Both the position numbers and the translations under genes were made by a program. Positions 17,229 through 25,918 of a DNA stretch of 64,000 bases are shown here, one piece after another. Every line of letters starts with the position of its first letter. The first letter of the stretch is position 1. Source of the stretch: Betaproteobacteria bacterium UBA1934 (GTDB taxonomy: Bacteria > Pseudomonadota > Gammaproteobacteria > Burkholderiales > Rhodocyclaceae); assembly GCA_002337055.1 (NCBI GenBank), contig DDFG01000005.1, forward strand, positions 385,037-449,036. Reading direction: 5' to 3'. The notes under the pieces are model-generated. The model was not told the origin of the DNA and did no database searches. It saw only the letters and a program-made list of their open reading frames with translations.

Positions 17229-20200
17229 GTGTCCGAATCGATAATCCCCCAGCAGCAAGGTCTGTACGACCCCTCCCAGGAGCACGATGCCTGTGGCGTC
17301 GGCTTTGTCGCTCATCTGAAGGGCCAAAAGAGCCATGAAATCGTCGAGCAGGGTCTGTTGATTCTGAAAAACCTCGACCACCGAGGCGCCGTCGGCGCCG
17401 ACCCTCTGCAGGGCGATGGCGCCGGCATTTTGATTCAGATGCCTGACCCGCTGTATCGCGACGAAATGGCAAAATTGGGCGTTACTCTCCCGCCAGTCGG
17501 CGAATACGGTGTCGGCATGGTTTTTCTGCCCACCGAGGCAGCCTCCCGCCATGCCTGCGTCGAGGAGATCGAACGTTCGATCAAGGCTGAAGGGCTGGTC
17601 CTGCTTGGCTGGCGCGAAGTGCCGGTCAACCGTCAAATGCCTATGTCGCCGGCGGTCAAAGCGACCGAACCGGTGATCCGGCAAGTCTTTATTGGGCGCA
17701 GCCCGGACATTTTTGTCACGGATGCGCTCGAGCGCAAGCTCTACATTGTCCGCCGGCGCTCCGGCAACGCCATCAAAAGCCTCAAGCTCAAACATGGCAA
17801 GCAGTTCTATGTGCCGTCGATGTCGGCGCGCACCGTTAACTACAAGGGGCAACTCTTAGCCACGCAGGTCGGCGAATACTATACGGATTTGCAAGATCCG
17901 CGCTGCATCTCAGCTCTCGCACTGGTGCATCAACGTTTCTCGACCAACACGTTCCCGACCTGGGACCTGGCGCATCCTTTCCGCCTCATTGCCCATAATG
18001 GCGAAATCAACACGCTGCGCGGCAATGTCAACTGGTTCAAGGCGCGCGAACAAGCCATTTCGTCACCCATCCTCGGCGACGACCTGAAAAAAGTGTGGCC
18101 GCTGCATTACCCCGGCCAGTCCGACTCCGCCTCTTTCGACAATGCACTCGAGCTGCTGGTCATGGGGGGCTACCCGCTGGCGCACGCCGTCATGCTGATG
18201 ATTCCCGAAGCGTGGGAAAAACACACGCTGATGGACGAACACCGGCGCGCTTTCTACGAATATCATGCCGCGATGATGGAACCCTGGGACGGCCCCGCCG
18301 CAGTCGCCTTCACCGATGGTCGCCAGATTGGCGCCACGCTCGACCGCAATGGCCTGCGGCCCGCCCGCTATCTGGTGACAGACGACGATATGGTGGTGAT
18401 GGCCTCGGAATCGGGCGTGCTGCCCATTCCCGAAAAGAAGATCGTCAAGAAGTGGCGCCTGCAACCCGGCAAGATGTTCCTGATCGACATGGAGCAGGGC
18501 CGCATCATCGACGACAAGGAATTGAAGGACTCACTCGCCAGCAGCAAACCCTATCGCGAATGGATCGGCAAGATCCGCATCCGTCTCGACGAAGTCCCCG
18601 CCGCCAGCGAGACCGTAGATGATCCCACGGCGTCGCTGCTTGATCGCCAGCAGGCGTTCGGCTACACGCAGGAAGACATCAAAGTGATTCTGGAACCGAT
18701 TATCCAGAATGGAGAAGAACCCACGGGCTCGATGGGCAACGACGCGGCCCTACCAGTGCTGTCTAAGAAACCCAAGCAGTTATACGCCTACTTCAAGCAA
18801 CTGTTCGCGCAGGTGACCAATCCGCCGATCGATCCGATCCGCGAAGAGCTGGTGATGTCGGTCAACTCCTTCATCGGTCCGAAACCCAACCTGCTCAACA
18901 TCACCGACATCAATCCGCCGATTCGCCTGGAAGTGTCTCAGCCAGTGCTGCTGGCCGCCGACATGCAGAAGATTCGTCACATCGAGAAATACACTGGCGG
19001 CAAGATTCGCTCGTTTGAACTCGACATCTGTTATCCAGTCGCCTGGGGCAAGGAAGGTGTCGAGGCACGCCTCGCCTCGCTAGCCGCCGACGCCGAAGAT
19101 GCGGTCCGCTCCGGGGCCAACATCCTGATCGTCTCCGACCGCAAGGTCGACGCCGAGCATTTCGCCATTCCTGCCCTGCTGGCGACCTCGATGATCCACC
19201 AGCATCTGGTCAAGAAAGGCCTACGCACCTCCACCGGTCTCGTGGTCGAAACCGGCTCCGCGCGCGAGGTGCACCACTTCGCATTGCTCGGCGGCTACGG
19301 CGCCGAGGCGGTGCACCCCTATCTTGCGCTCGAAACCATCGCACAGCTCGCCAAAGGTGATGCCGAAAAGGCCGACAAGTTTGCCAAGAATTTCATTAAG
19401 GCGGTCGGCAAGGGTCTGATGAAGGTTATGTCCAAAATGGGTATCTCGACCTACATGTCCTACACCGGTGCCCAGATCTTCGAAGCCATCGGCTTGCAGA
19501 GTGACTTCGTCGAAAAATACTTCACCGGTACGCCGTCGCGAATCGAGGGCATCGGCGTTTTCGAAATCGCCGAAGAAGCCTTGCGCCTTCATCAATCCGC
19601 TTTCTCCAGCGACCCGGTGCTCGCCAATATGCTGGATGCTGGCGGCGAATACGCCTTCCGCATCCGCGGCGAAGAGCACCTGTGGACGCCGGATGCCATC
19701 GCCAAGCTGCAACATTCGACACGCTCCGGCCAGTACGAGTCCTATAAGGAATTCGCCAAGATCACCAACGATCAGTCGAAGCGTCATCTGACACTGCGCG
19801 GCCTGTTCGAGATCAAAACAGCGGCGCAACCCATTCCGCTCGACCAGGTCGAACCGGCCAAGGAGATCGTCAAGCGTTTCGTCACCGGGGCCATGTCGCT
19901 CGGCTCGATCTCGACCGAAGCCCACACCACGCTGGCCATCGCCATGAACCGCATCGGCGGCCGCTCCAACACCGGGGAAGGCGGCGAGGATGCGAAGCGC
20001 TTCCTGCCAGTCAAGGGCGGCACCCTGCTCTCCGACATCGTCGGAAAGACCCGCATCGAGCGCGACATCGAACTGAAGGAAGGCGACTCCCTGCGTTCCT
20101 CAATCAAACAGGTGGCTTCCGGACGCTTTGGCGTCACCACCGAATATCTGGTCAATGCCGACCAGATCCAGATCAAGATGGCGCAGGGCGCCAAGCCGGG

Positions 20201-21866
20201 CGAAGGCGGTCAGTTGCCGGGCCACAAGGTCTCGGAATACATCGGCTATCTGCGCCACTCGGTACCGGGTGTCGGGCTGATTTCGCCCCCGCCGCATCAC
20301 GACATCTACTCGATTGAGGATCTAGCGCAACTGATCCACGATCTGAAAAACGCCAATCCGGTCGCTTCGATCTCCGTCAAGCTGGTCTCGGAAGTCGGCG
20401 TCGGCACCGTGGCAGCCGGGGTCACCAAGGCCAAGGCCGACCATCTGGTCATTTCCGGTCACGATGGCGGCACCGGCGCTTCGCCGCAATCCTCGATCAA
20501 GCACGCTGGCGCACCGTGGGAACTCGGTCTTGCCGAAACCCAACAGACACTCGTGCTGAATCGCCTGCGCGGGCGTGTGCGCGTGCAGACCGACGGCCAG
20601 ATCCGCACGGGCCGCGACGTCATCGTTGGCGCCTTGCTGGGTGCCGACGAGTTCGGCTTCTCCACTGCACCCCTAGTGGTCGAAGGCTGCATCATGATGC
20701 GCAAGTGCCACCTGAACACCTGTCCGGTAGGTGTCGCCACGCAAGACCCCGTGCTGCGCCGCCGTTTTTCTGGCCAGCCCGAACATGTCGTCAACTACTT
20801 CTTCTTCGTCGCCGAAGAAGCACGCGAACTGATGGCGCAATTGGGCATCCGCAAGTTCAAGGATCTGATCGGCCGCTCCGACCTGCTCGACATGCGCGCC
20901 GGCATCGAACACTGGAAAGCCAAGGGCCTCGATTTCGGCAAGGTCTTCTTCCAACCTGCCGTACCTGCCGAAGTGGCCCGCGTCCATAGTGAGCAGCAAG
21001 ATCACGGCCTGTCGAGCGCCCTCGACCACCAGCTGATCGCCGCCGCGAAACCGGCCTTGAGCAAGGGCACCAAGGTCAAGATCGACCTGCCTGTCAAGAA
21101 CATCAACCGCACCGTCGGCACCATGCTCTCCGGCGAAGTCGCCAAGCGTTACGGTCATGCCGGGTTGCCAGACGACACCATCCACATCAGGCTGACCGGC
21201 ACTGCCGGGCAGAGCTTCGGCGCCTTCCTGGCCAAAGGGGTGACGCTGGAGTTGCTCGGCGAAGGCAACGACTACGTCGGCAAGGGCCTCTGCGGCGGAC
21301 GCATCGTCGTCAAACCGCACGATGACTTCCGTGGCAACCCGCTCGAAAACATCATTATCGGAAATACAGTCATGTACGGCGCCATCGCCGGTGAAGCCTA
21401 TTTTTCGGGCGTGGCGGGCGAACGATTCTGCGTTCGCAATTCCGGCGCGCAGGCGGTCGTCGAGGGGCTTGGCGATCATGGATGCGAGTACATGACGGGC
21501 GGCACGGTGGTGGTACTCGGCGGCACCGGGCGCAACTTTGCCGCCGGGATGTCGGGTGGCATCGCCTATGTTCTTGACGAAGCGGGCGACTTCAAGGCGC
21601 GCTGCAATCTCGCCCAGGTCGCGCTGGAACCGGTTTTGCCGGCCGGCAAGCAACCGGCTGGCGAACCGATGCACCGCAATCGCACCGACGAGGAACAACT
21701 CAAGGCCATGATCGCGCGACACGCCGAACTCACCGGCAGCGCCCGCGCCAAGATCATTCTCTCCGCCTGGGAAAGCTACCGCGACCTGTTCGTCAAAGTG
21801 TATCCGCATGAATACAAGCGCGCGCTCGGCGAACTGGCCGCCGCCGCCAAGAAGGAGGCCGCATAA
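17229..21866 (+). CDS. gltB: glutamate synthase (NADPH) large subunit
   Basis: Encodes 1545 residues, the family length. It has an N-terminal class II glutamine amidotransferase domain, a central domain and an FMN-binding synthase domain. The 3Fe-4S cysteines lie in CIMMRKCHLNTC, and the C-terminal domain is of GXGXG type. The enzyme transfers the glutamine amide to 2-oxoglutarate, giving two glutamates. The GTG at 17229 is the likely start: GAAGGA lies seven bases upstream, and the protein then has a short propeptide of about 21 residues before the catalytic cysteine in CGVGF, which is exposed by cleavage. The longer frame from 17100 has no such support. gltD follows with a TAATG overlap. 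Confidence 0.97.
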   Translation: MSESIIPQQQGLYDPSQEHDACGVGFVAHLKGQKSHEIVEQGLLILKNLDHRGAVGADPLQGDGAGILIQMPDPLYRDEMAKLGVTLPPVGEYGVGMVFLPTEAASRHACVEEIERSIKAEGLVLLGWREVPVNRQMPMSPAVKATEPVIRQVFIGRSPDIFVTDALERKLYIVRRRSGNAIKSLKLKHGKQFYVPSMSARTVNYKGQLLATQVGEYYTDLQDPRCISALALVHQRFSTNTFPTWDLAHPFRLIAHNGEINTLRGNVNWFKAREQAISSPILGDDLKKVWPLHYPGQSDSASFDNALELLVMGGYPLAHAVMLMIPEAWEKHTLMDEHRRAFYEYHAAMMEPWDGPAAVAFTDGRQIGATLDRNGLRPARYLVTDDDMVVMASESGVLPIPEKKIVKKWRLQPGKMFLIDMEQGRIIDDKELKDSLASSKPYREWIGKIRIRLDEVPAASETVDDPTASLLDRQQAFGYTQEDIKVILEPIIQNGEEPTGSMGNDAALPVLSKKPKQLYAYFKQLFAQVTNPPIDPIREELVMSVNSFIGPKPNLLNITDINPPIRLEVSQPVLLAADMQKIRHIEKYTGGKIRSFELDICYPVAWGKEGVEARLASLAADAEDAVRSGANILIVSDRKVDAEHFAIPALLATSMIHQHLVKKGLRTSTGLVVETGSAREVHHFALLGGYGAEAVHPYLALETIAQLAKGDAEKADKFAKNFIKAVGKGLMKVMSKMGISTYMSYTGAQIFEAIGLQSDFVEKYFTGTPSRIEGIGVFEIAEEALRLHQSAFSSDPVLANMLDAGGEYAFRIRGEEHLWTPDAIAKLQHSTRSGQYESYKEFAKITNDQSKRHLTLRGLFEIKTAAQPIPLDQVEPAKEIVKRFVTGAMSLGSISTEAHTTLAIAMNRIGGRSNTGEGGEDAKRFLPVKGGTLLSDIVGKTRIERDIELKEGDSLRSSIKQVASGRFGVTTEYLVNADQIQIKMAQGAKPGEGGQLPGHKVSEYIGYLRHSVPGVGLISPPPHHDIYSIEDLAQLIHDLKNANPVASISVKLVSEVGVGTVAAGVTKAKADHLVISGHDGGTGASPQSSIKHAGAPWELGLAETQQTLVLNRLRGRVRVQTDGQIRTGRDVIVGALLGADEFGFSTAPLVVEGCIMMRKCHLNTCPVGVATQDPVLRRRFSGQPEHVVNYFFFVAEEARELMAQLGIRKFKDLIGRSDLLDMRAGIEHWKAKGLDFGKVFFQPAVPAEVARVHSEQQDHGLSSALDHQLIAAAKPALSKGTKVKIDLPVKNINRTVGTMLSGEVAKRYGHAGLPDDTIHIRLTGTAGQSFGAFLAKGVTLELLGEGNDYVGKGLCGGRIVVKPHDDFRGNPLENIIIGNTVMYGAIAGEAYFSGVAGERFCVRNSGAQAVVEGLGDHGCEYMTGGTVVVLGGTGRNFAAGMSGGIAYVLDEAGDFKARCNLAQVALEPVLPAGKQPAGEPMHRNRTDEEQLKAMIARHAELTGSARAKIILSAWESYRDLFVKVYPHEYKRALGELAAAAKKEAA

Positions 21867-23332
21867 TGGGCAAGCCAACCGGATTTCTCGAATTCGCCCG
21901 CATTGAAGAGCGTTACGAACTGGTCGAGGCGCGACTCAAGCACTACAACGAATTCGTGGCCACGCTGACCGGCGACGAAGCCAAGACCCAAGGCGCGCGT
22001 TGCATGGATTGCGGCATCCCGTTCTGCAACAACGGCTGCCCGGTCAACAACATCATCCCCGACTGGAACGATCTGGTCTTCAAGGGGCAATGGAAGGAGG
22101 CGCTCGACGTGCTTCACTCCACCAACAACTTCCCCGACTTTACCGGCCGCATTTGCCCGGCACCCTGCGAGGCCGCCTGCACGCTGGGCATCAACGCCGC
22201 GCCAGTGGGCATCAAGTCGATCGAGCATTTCATCATCGACAAGGGCTGGGAAAACGGTTGGGTGACACCACAACCGGCCCCGTTCAAGACCGGCAAGAAA
22301 GTGGCTGTCGTCGGTTCCGGTCCGGCCGGCCTGGCCGCTGCGCAGCAACTCGCCCGCGTCGGCCATTCCGTTACCGTGTTCGAGAAGAATGCCCGCATTG
22401 GCGGGTTGCTGGCGTATGGTATCCCGGACTTCAAGCTCGACAAGGCGATCATCGACCGCCGGGTCAAACAACTGGAGGACGAAGGCGTCACCTTCCGGAC
22501 CAAAACCGTGATTGGCAGCGAGGACGTGCCTGACGGCATCGTTAATGACGCAAAGGAATTCGTCAGTGCCGCGCAACTGAACGACACCTTCGACGCGATC
22601 ATCCTCGCCGCCGGGTCGGAAGTGCCACGCGATCTTTCCATCCCGGGGCGTGAACTGAAGGGGATTCATCCTGCTCTGGAATTCCTGATCCCGCAAAACA
22701 AGGCAGTCGCCGCCGGCAGTTACAACCCGCTTTCCGCCAACGGAAAACATGTCGTCGTAATCGGTGGCGGCGATACCGGTTCCGACTGTGTCGGCACCTC
22801 CAACCGGCATGGCGCGGCCTCGGTAACGCAGATTGAACTAATGTCCACACCACCCGAGCAGGAAGACAAAAGTACCACCTGGCCGTACTGGCCGGTTAAG
22901 TTGCGCACCTCGTCGTCGCAGGAAGAGGGTTGCAGCCGCGATTTTGCGGTGGCCACCCAGGCATTCATCGGCGACGGTAAGGGCAACGTCAAGGCATTGA
23001 AGGCCGTTCGCCTCGATTGGAGTAGCGGCAAAATGAAGGAAATCCCGGGTTCGGAGTTCGAGATTCCTGCTGATCTCGTCTTCCTGGCCATGGGCTTCAC
23101 GCATCCTGTCGCGAGCCTGCTCGAATCCTTCGGCGTCGCCAAGGACGAGCGCGGCAACGCCAAGGCGACTACCGAAGGAGAAGGTTGTTACGCCACCAGC
23201 GCGAACAAGGTTTTTGCGGCGGGCGACGTCCGCCGCGGTCAGTCGCTGGTTGTATGGGCAATCCGGGAGGGGCGCCAATGCGCTCGCGAGGTTGATCACT
23301 ACCTTATGGGCAGCTCTACTCTGCCGCGCTAA
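21866..23332 (+). CDS. gltD: glutamate synthase small subunit
   Basis: Encodes 488 residues. The N-terminal half has Cys-rich segments CMDCGIPFCNNGCP (first Cys at 46) and RICPAPCEAAC for two 4Fe-4S clusters. It then shows an FAD-binding GSGPAGLAAA loop and an NADPH-binding GGGDTGSDC loop. It passes electrons from NADPH to GltB. The start codon shares one base with the gltB stop (TAATG), which indicates coupled translation and equal stoichiometry. Confidence 0.97.
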   Translation: MGKPTGFLEFARIEERYELVEARLKHYNEFVATLTGDEAKTQGARCMDCGIPFCNNGCPVNNIIPDWNDLVFKGQWKEALDVLHSTNNFPDFTGRICPAPCEAACTLGINAAPVGIKSIEHFIIDKGWENGWVTPQPAPFKTGKKVAVVGSGPAGLAAAQQLARVGHSVTVFEKNARIGGLLAYGIPDFKLDKAIIDRRVKQLEDEGVTFRTKTVIGSEDVPDGIVNDAKEFVSAAQLNDTFDAIILAAGSEVPRDLSIPGRELKGIHPALEFLIPQNKAVAAGSYNPLSANGKHVVVIGGGDTGSDCVGTSNRHGAASVTQIELMSTPPEQEDKSTTWPYWPVKLRTSSSQEEGCSRDFAVATQAFIGDGKGNVKALKAVRLDWSSGKMKEIPGSEFEIPADLVFLAMGFTHPVASLLESFGVAKDERGNAKATTEGEGCYATSANKVFAAGDVRRGQSLVVWAIREGRQCAREVDHYLMGSSTLPR

Positions 23333-23354
23333 CAAGCTTTACATTGGGCACGCT

Positions 23355-23390
23355 ACCCCGCCGGTGAAAACCGTGCGGGGTTTTCTTTTT
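23355..23390 (+). terminator. intrinsic terminator after gltD
   Basis: Stem ACCCCGC / GCGGGGT is stacked on CGGT / ACCG with a GAAA tetraloop and a single bulged T, followed by TTTTCTTTTT. It ends the gltBD transcript 58 bases before the next gene. Confidence 0.85.
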
Positions 23391-23447
23391 CCAAGACAGT
23401 TCGTCGCAATAATGTAAAAATATGCCATTCCTACATCCGGAGTCGTC

Positions 23448-24182
23448 ATGGCCACGGAACTGCAAAGCGCTCTGCAAGTGACCGCTCCCTCCGGTGCGCT
23501 CGATTCGCACATGCTGATCGTCCTGACGATAATGCTTGCCAGCGGTTTGCTCGGTGGTGTCGCCAACTATTTTCTGAGTGACCGACAGGCCGAATCCGGG
23601 CGATACGATTGGATTAGATACCCGATTCTCGGCGTAGTCGCGGCGCTGACGGTACCGCTATTTCTCAACATGATGTCCAGCACCCTGCTCGAAGGCGCGC
23701 GCACCAAGCCGCTCGATCTCTATGTCTTCTCCGGCTTCTGCCTGCTCTATGTCGTCGCCTCACGCCGCATGGTCGAGAACGTCGTGCATCGCCTGCTGGC
23801 GCAACTCGACCTCGTCAAGCGCGACATGCAGCATATCCAGCAGCGCCAGGAACTGCCGCCCGTAGTGATCCGAGAGGAAAAAACCGAGACGTCAACGTTC
23901 GATACCAAAACCGAGACCCCGCGCGAAAGCTTGTCCTATAATGACATCGAGATTATGCGTACACTGTCCGAAGAATCCTACGTTTACGGCAGTCTCGCCG
24001 CCCTCTGCGAAAAAACCAGACTGGCGCGTGATCTGGTCAGTCAGCGGCTGATTGTTCTGAAAGCCATGGGCGTCATCGAAACCCGAATCAACGAAAAAAA
24101 TGTCCTGCATTGGTTGGTCTCGCCGCGCGGCAAGCAGGTGCTGAATGAAGTCCTCAACGGAGAGGATAAACGCGTCGCCTGA
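23448..24182 (+). CDS. membrane-anchored protein with C-terminal winged-helix domain, function unknown
   Basis: Encodes 244 residues. Three membrane helices are visible at about residues 22-43, 58-76 and 89-106. A polar linker follows (107-160) with a short coiled coil and many Glu and Thr. The C-terminal domain of about 75 residues (165-240) resembles a MarR/winged-helix fold: SLAALCEKTRLARDLVSQRL looks like the helix-turn-helix and NEKNVLHWLVSPRG like the wing. The N-terminal part recalls the membrane helices called YEATS-associated in some annotations, but I cannot confirm that. It is flanked by the gltD terminator and glmU. It may be a membrane-bound transcription regulator or a protein-interaction module. 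Confidence 0.75.
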   Translation: MATELQSALQVTAPSGALDSHMLIVLTIMLASGLLGGVANYFLSDRQAESGRYDWIRYPILGVVAALTVPLFLNMMSSTLLEGARTKPLDLYVFSGFCLLYVVASRRMVENVVHRLLAQLDLVKRDMQHIQQRQELPPVVIREEKTETSTFDTKTETPRESLSYNDIEIMRTLSEESYVYGSLAALCEKTRLARDLVSQRLIVLKAMGVIETRINEKNVLHWLVSPRGKQVLNEVLNGEDKRVA

Positions 24183-24220
24183 CAGCCGTGCCTGGACACT
24201 CACCCATAACACAAACACTG

Positions 24221-25579
24221 ATGAATATCGTTATCCTCGCTGCCGGTCAAGGCAAGCGCATGCATTCGAACCTACCCAAGGTTCTCCATCCCATCGCCGG
24301 CAAGGCACTTGTTCAACATGTGATCGACACCGCACGCAGCTTGGCGCCGGAACGCATTGTGGTGATCTACGGCCACGGCGGCGAGGCCGTCCGCTCGGCG
24401 CTGGCCGCCGATGACCTCGCTTGGGCCAGGCAGGAGCCGCAACTGGGAACCGGCCATGCAGTCATGCAGGCTTTGCCAGAGCTTACTACCGCAACGCAAA
24501 CCCTGGTCCTCTACGGCGATGTGCCGCTGACCCGCTCCGACACCTTGCGACGCCTCTTGCAAGCCGGCCATGAGGGGCTCGCCATCCTGACCGTTCACCT
24601 CGCCGACCCCAGCGGCTACGGACGCATCGTGCGCAACGCTGCGGGCGAAGTGGTCCGCATCGTAGAAGAGAAGGACGCGACGGCCGATGAAAAGGCCATT
24701 TGCGAAGTCAACACCGGCATCATGTCCATCCCGACGACGCGACTGGCCGACTGGCTGGCGCGCCTTTCCAACCGCAACGCGCAAGGCGAATACTATCTGA
24801 CCGACATCGTCGCCCTGGCCGTGGCCGAAGGATTGCCCATCCGTTCCGCGCATCCGGAAGGCGAGTGGGAAGTGCTGGGGGTCAACAGCAAGGTGCAGTT
24901 GGCCGAACTGGAGCGCATTCACCAGCGCAATCTGGCCGAGGCACTGCTGGTGCAGGGAGTCCGCCTAGCCGACCCTGCTCGCATCGACATCCGCGGCAGC
25001 CTCGTATGTGGCCGCGATGTCAGCATCGATGTGGGCTGTGTCTTCGAGGGCGATGTCGAACTGGCCGAAGCGGTTGAACTCGGTCCCTATTGCGTATTGA
25101 AGAACGTGCGGGTCGCCGCCGGCGCGCGCATCGCTGCTTTCTGTCACCTGGAAGACGCCGTTGTAGGGCCGGATGCTGTCGTTGGCCCCTACGCCCGGTT
25201 GCGCCCAGGCACCCTGCTCGGGCCGGAAGTGCACATCGGCAACTTCGTCGAGGTCAAGAACAGCACGCTGGCGGCGCAGTCGAAAGCCAATCATCTCGCC
25301 TATGTCGGCGACGCCGAGATCGGCGAGCGCGTCAATGTCGGGGCCGGCACCATCACCTGCAATTACGACGGGGCCTTCAAACACAAGACCATCATCGAGG
25401 ATGATGTGTTTATAGGCTCTGACACGCAACTGGTGGCGCCGGTAACGGTCCGCAAGGGCGCCACCATCGGCGCGGGCACGACCGTCACCAAGGAGGTCGA
25501 AGCGGGTACGCTGGCCATTTCGCGCGCCAAGCAGGTCTCGCTGCCCAACTGGGCACGTCCTCAGAAAGTGAAAAAATAA
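24221..25579 (+). CDS. glmU: bifunctional UDP-GlcNAc pyrophosphorylase / glucosamine-1-phosphate acetyltransferase
   Basis: Encodes 452 residues. The N-terminal uridyltransferase has LAAGQGKRMHS and KVLHPIAGKAL, with YGDVPLT and NTGIM further in. The C-terminal half is a left-handed beta-helix of hexapeptide repeats with the acetyltransferase motif NFVEVKNS and the NYDG segment. It makes UDP-GlcNAc for peptidoglycan and LPS. The ATG at 24221 gives the usual MNIVILAAG start; an upstream in-frame GTG at 24188 would add an atypical tail. The next gene starts immediately after the stop. Confidence 0.96.
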   Translation: MNIVILAAGQGKRMHSNLPKVLHPIAGKALVQHVIDTARSLAPERIVVIYGHGGEAVRSALAADDLAWARQEPQLGTGHAVMQALPELTTATQTLVLYGDVPLTRSDTLRRLLQAGHEGLAILTVHLADPSGYGRIVRNAAGEVVRIVEEKDATADEKAICEVNTGIMSIPTTRLADWLARLSNRNAQGEYYLTDIVALAVAEGLPIRSAHPEGEWEVLGVNSKVQLAELERIHQRNLAEALLVQGVRLADPARIDIRGSLVCGRDVSIDVGCVFEGDVELAEAVELGPYCVLKNVRVAAGARIAAFCHLEDAVVGPDAVVGPYARLRPGTLLGPEVHIGNFVEVKNSTLAAQSKANHLAYVGDAEIGERVNVGAGTITCNYDGAFKHKTIIEDDVFIGSDTQLVAPVTVRKGATIGAGTTVTKEVEAGTLAISRAKQVSLPNWARPQKVKK

Positions 25580-25885
25580 GTGGATATCTGGTTCACGCTG
25601 TTTGTCCTCGTCGTCGCGCTCGCGGCGTCGATCGGTTTCGTGTTGCTACTGGTCGGCTACATCGAGGTCATTCCCGCATCGGTCGTGCATGGCTGGCGCT
25701 GGGTATTGCCCACACTGCTCCTGCCGGTGGCCGGGCCGTTGTGGTTCTGCGCAAGACATTGGCCGGATTGCTCCAAAACCGGCAAACGCATCGCCTTTGG
25801 GGCGATTCTCCTGATCCTCGCTGTCGTACTGCTTTATGGCGCCGGCCCCAGCTTTGTCGCTCGAATGGCGGCCGGTATGAAATGA
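25580..25885 (+). CDS. small multi-span membrane protein, function unknown
   Basis: Encodes 101 residues starting with a GTG directly after the glmU stop codon, so it is probably translated by re-initiation. Three hydrophobic segments are seen, at about residues 4-28, 40-56 and 70-92. The second is followed by a short loop with CARHWPDCSKTGK, holding two cysteines. I recognise no family. Tight placement behind glmU suggests co-expression with envelope precursor synthesis, but no function can be assigned. Confidence 0.6.
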   Translation: MDIWFTLFVLVVALAASIGFVLLLVGYIEVIPASVVHGWRWVLPTLLLPVAGPLWFCARHWPDCSKTGKRIAFGAILLILAVVLLYGAGPSFVARMAAGMK

Positions 25886-25918
25886 AGTGCAATCGTTCGT
25901 GAAACCTAGGGGGAAAAC

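Noticed and set aside
20673..21878. Long minus-strand open frame of 401 codons
   Set aside because: Antisense of gltB, with no recognisable motif; the gltB frame is fully supported.
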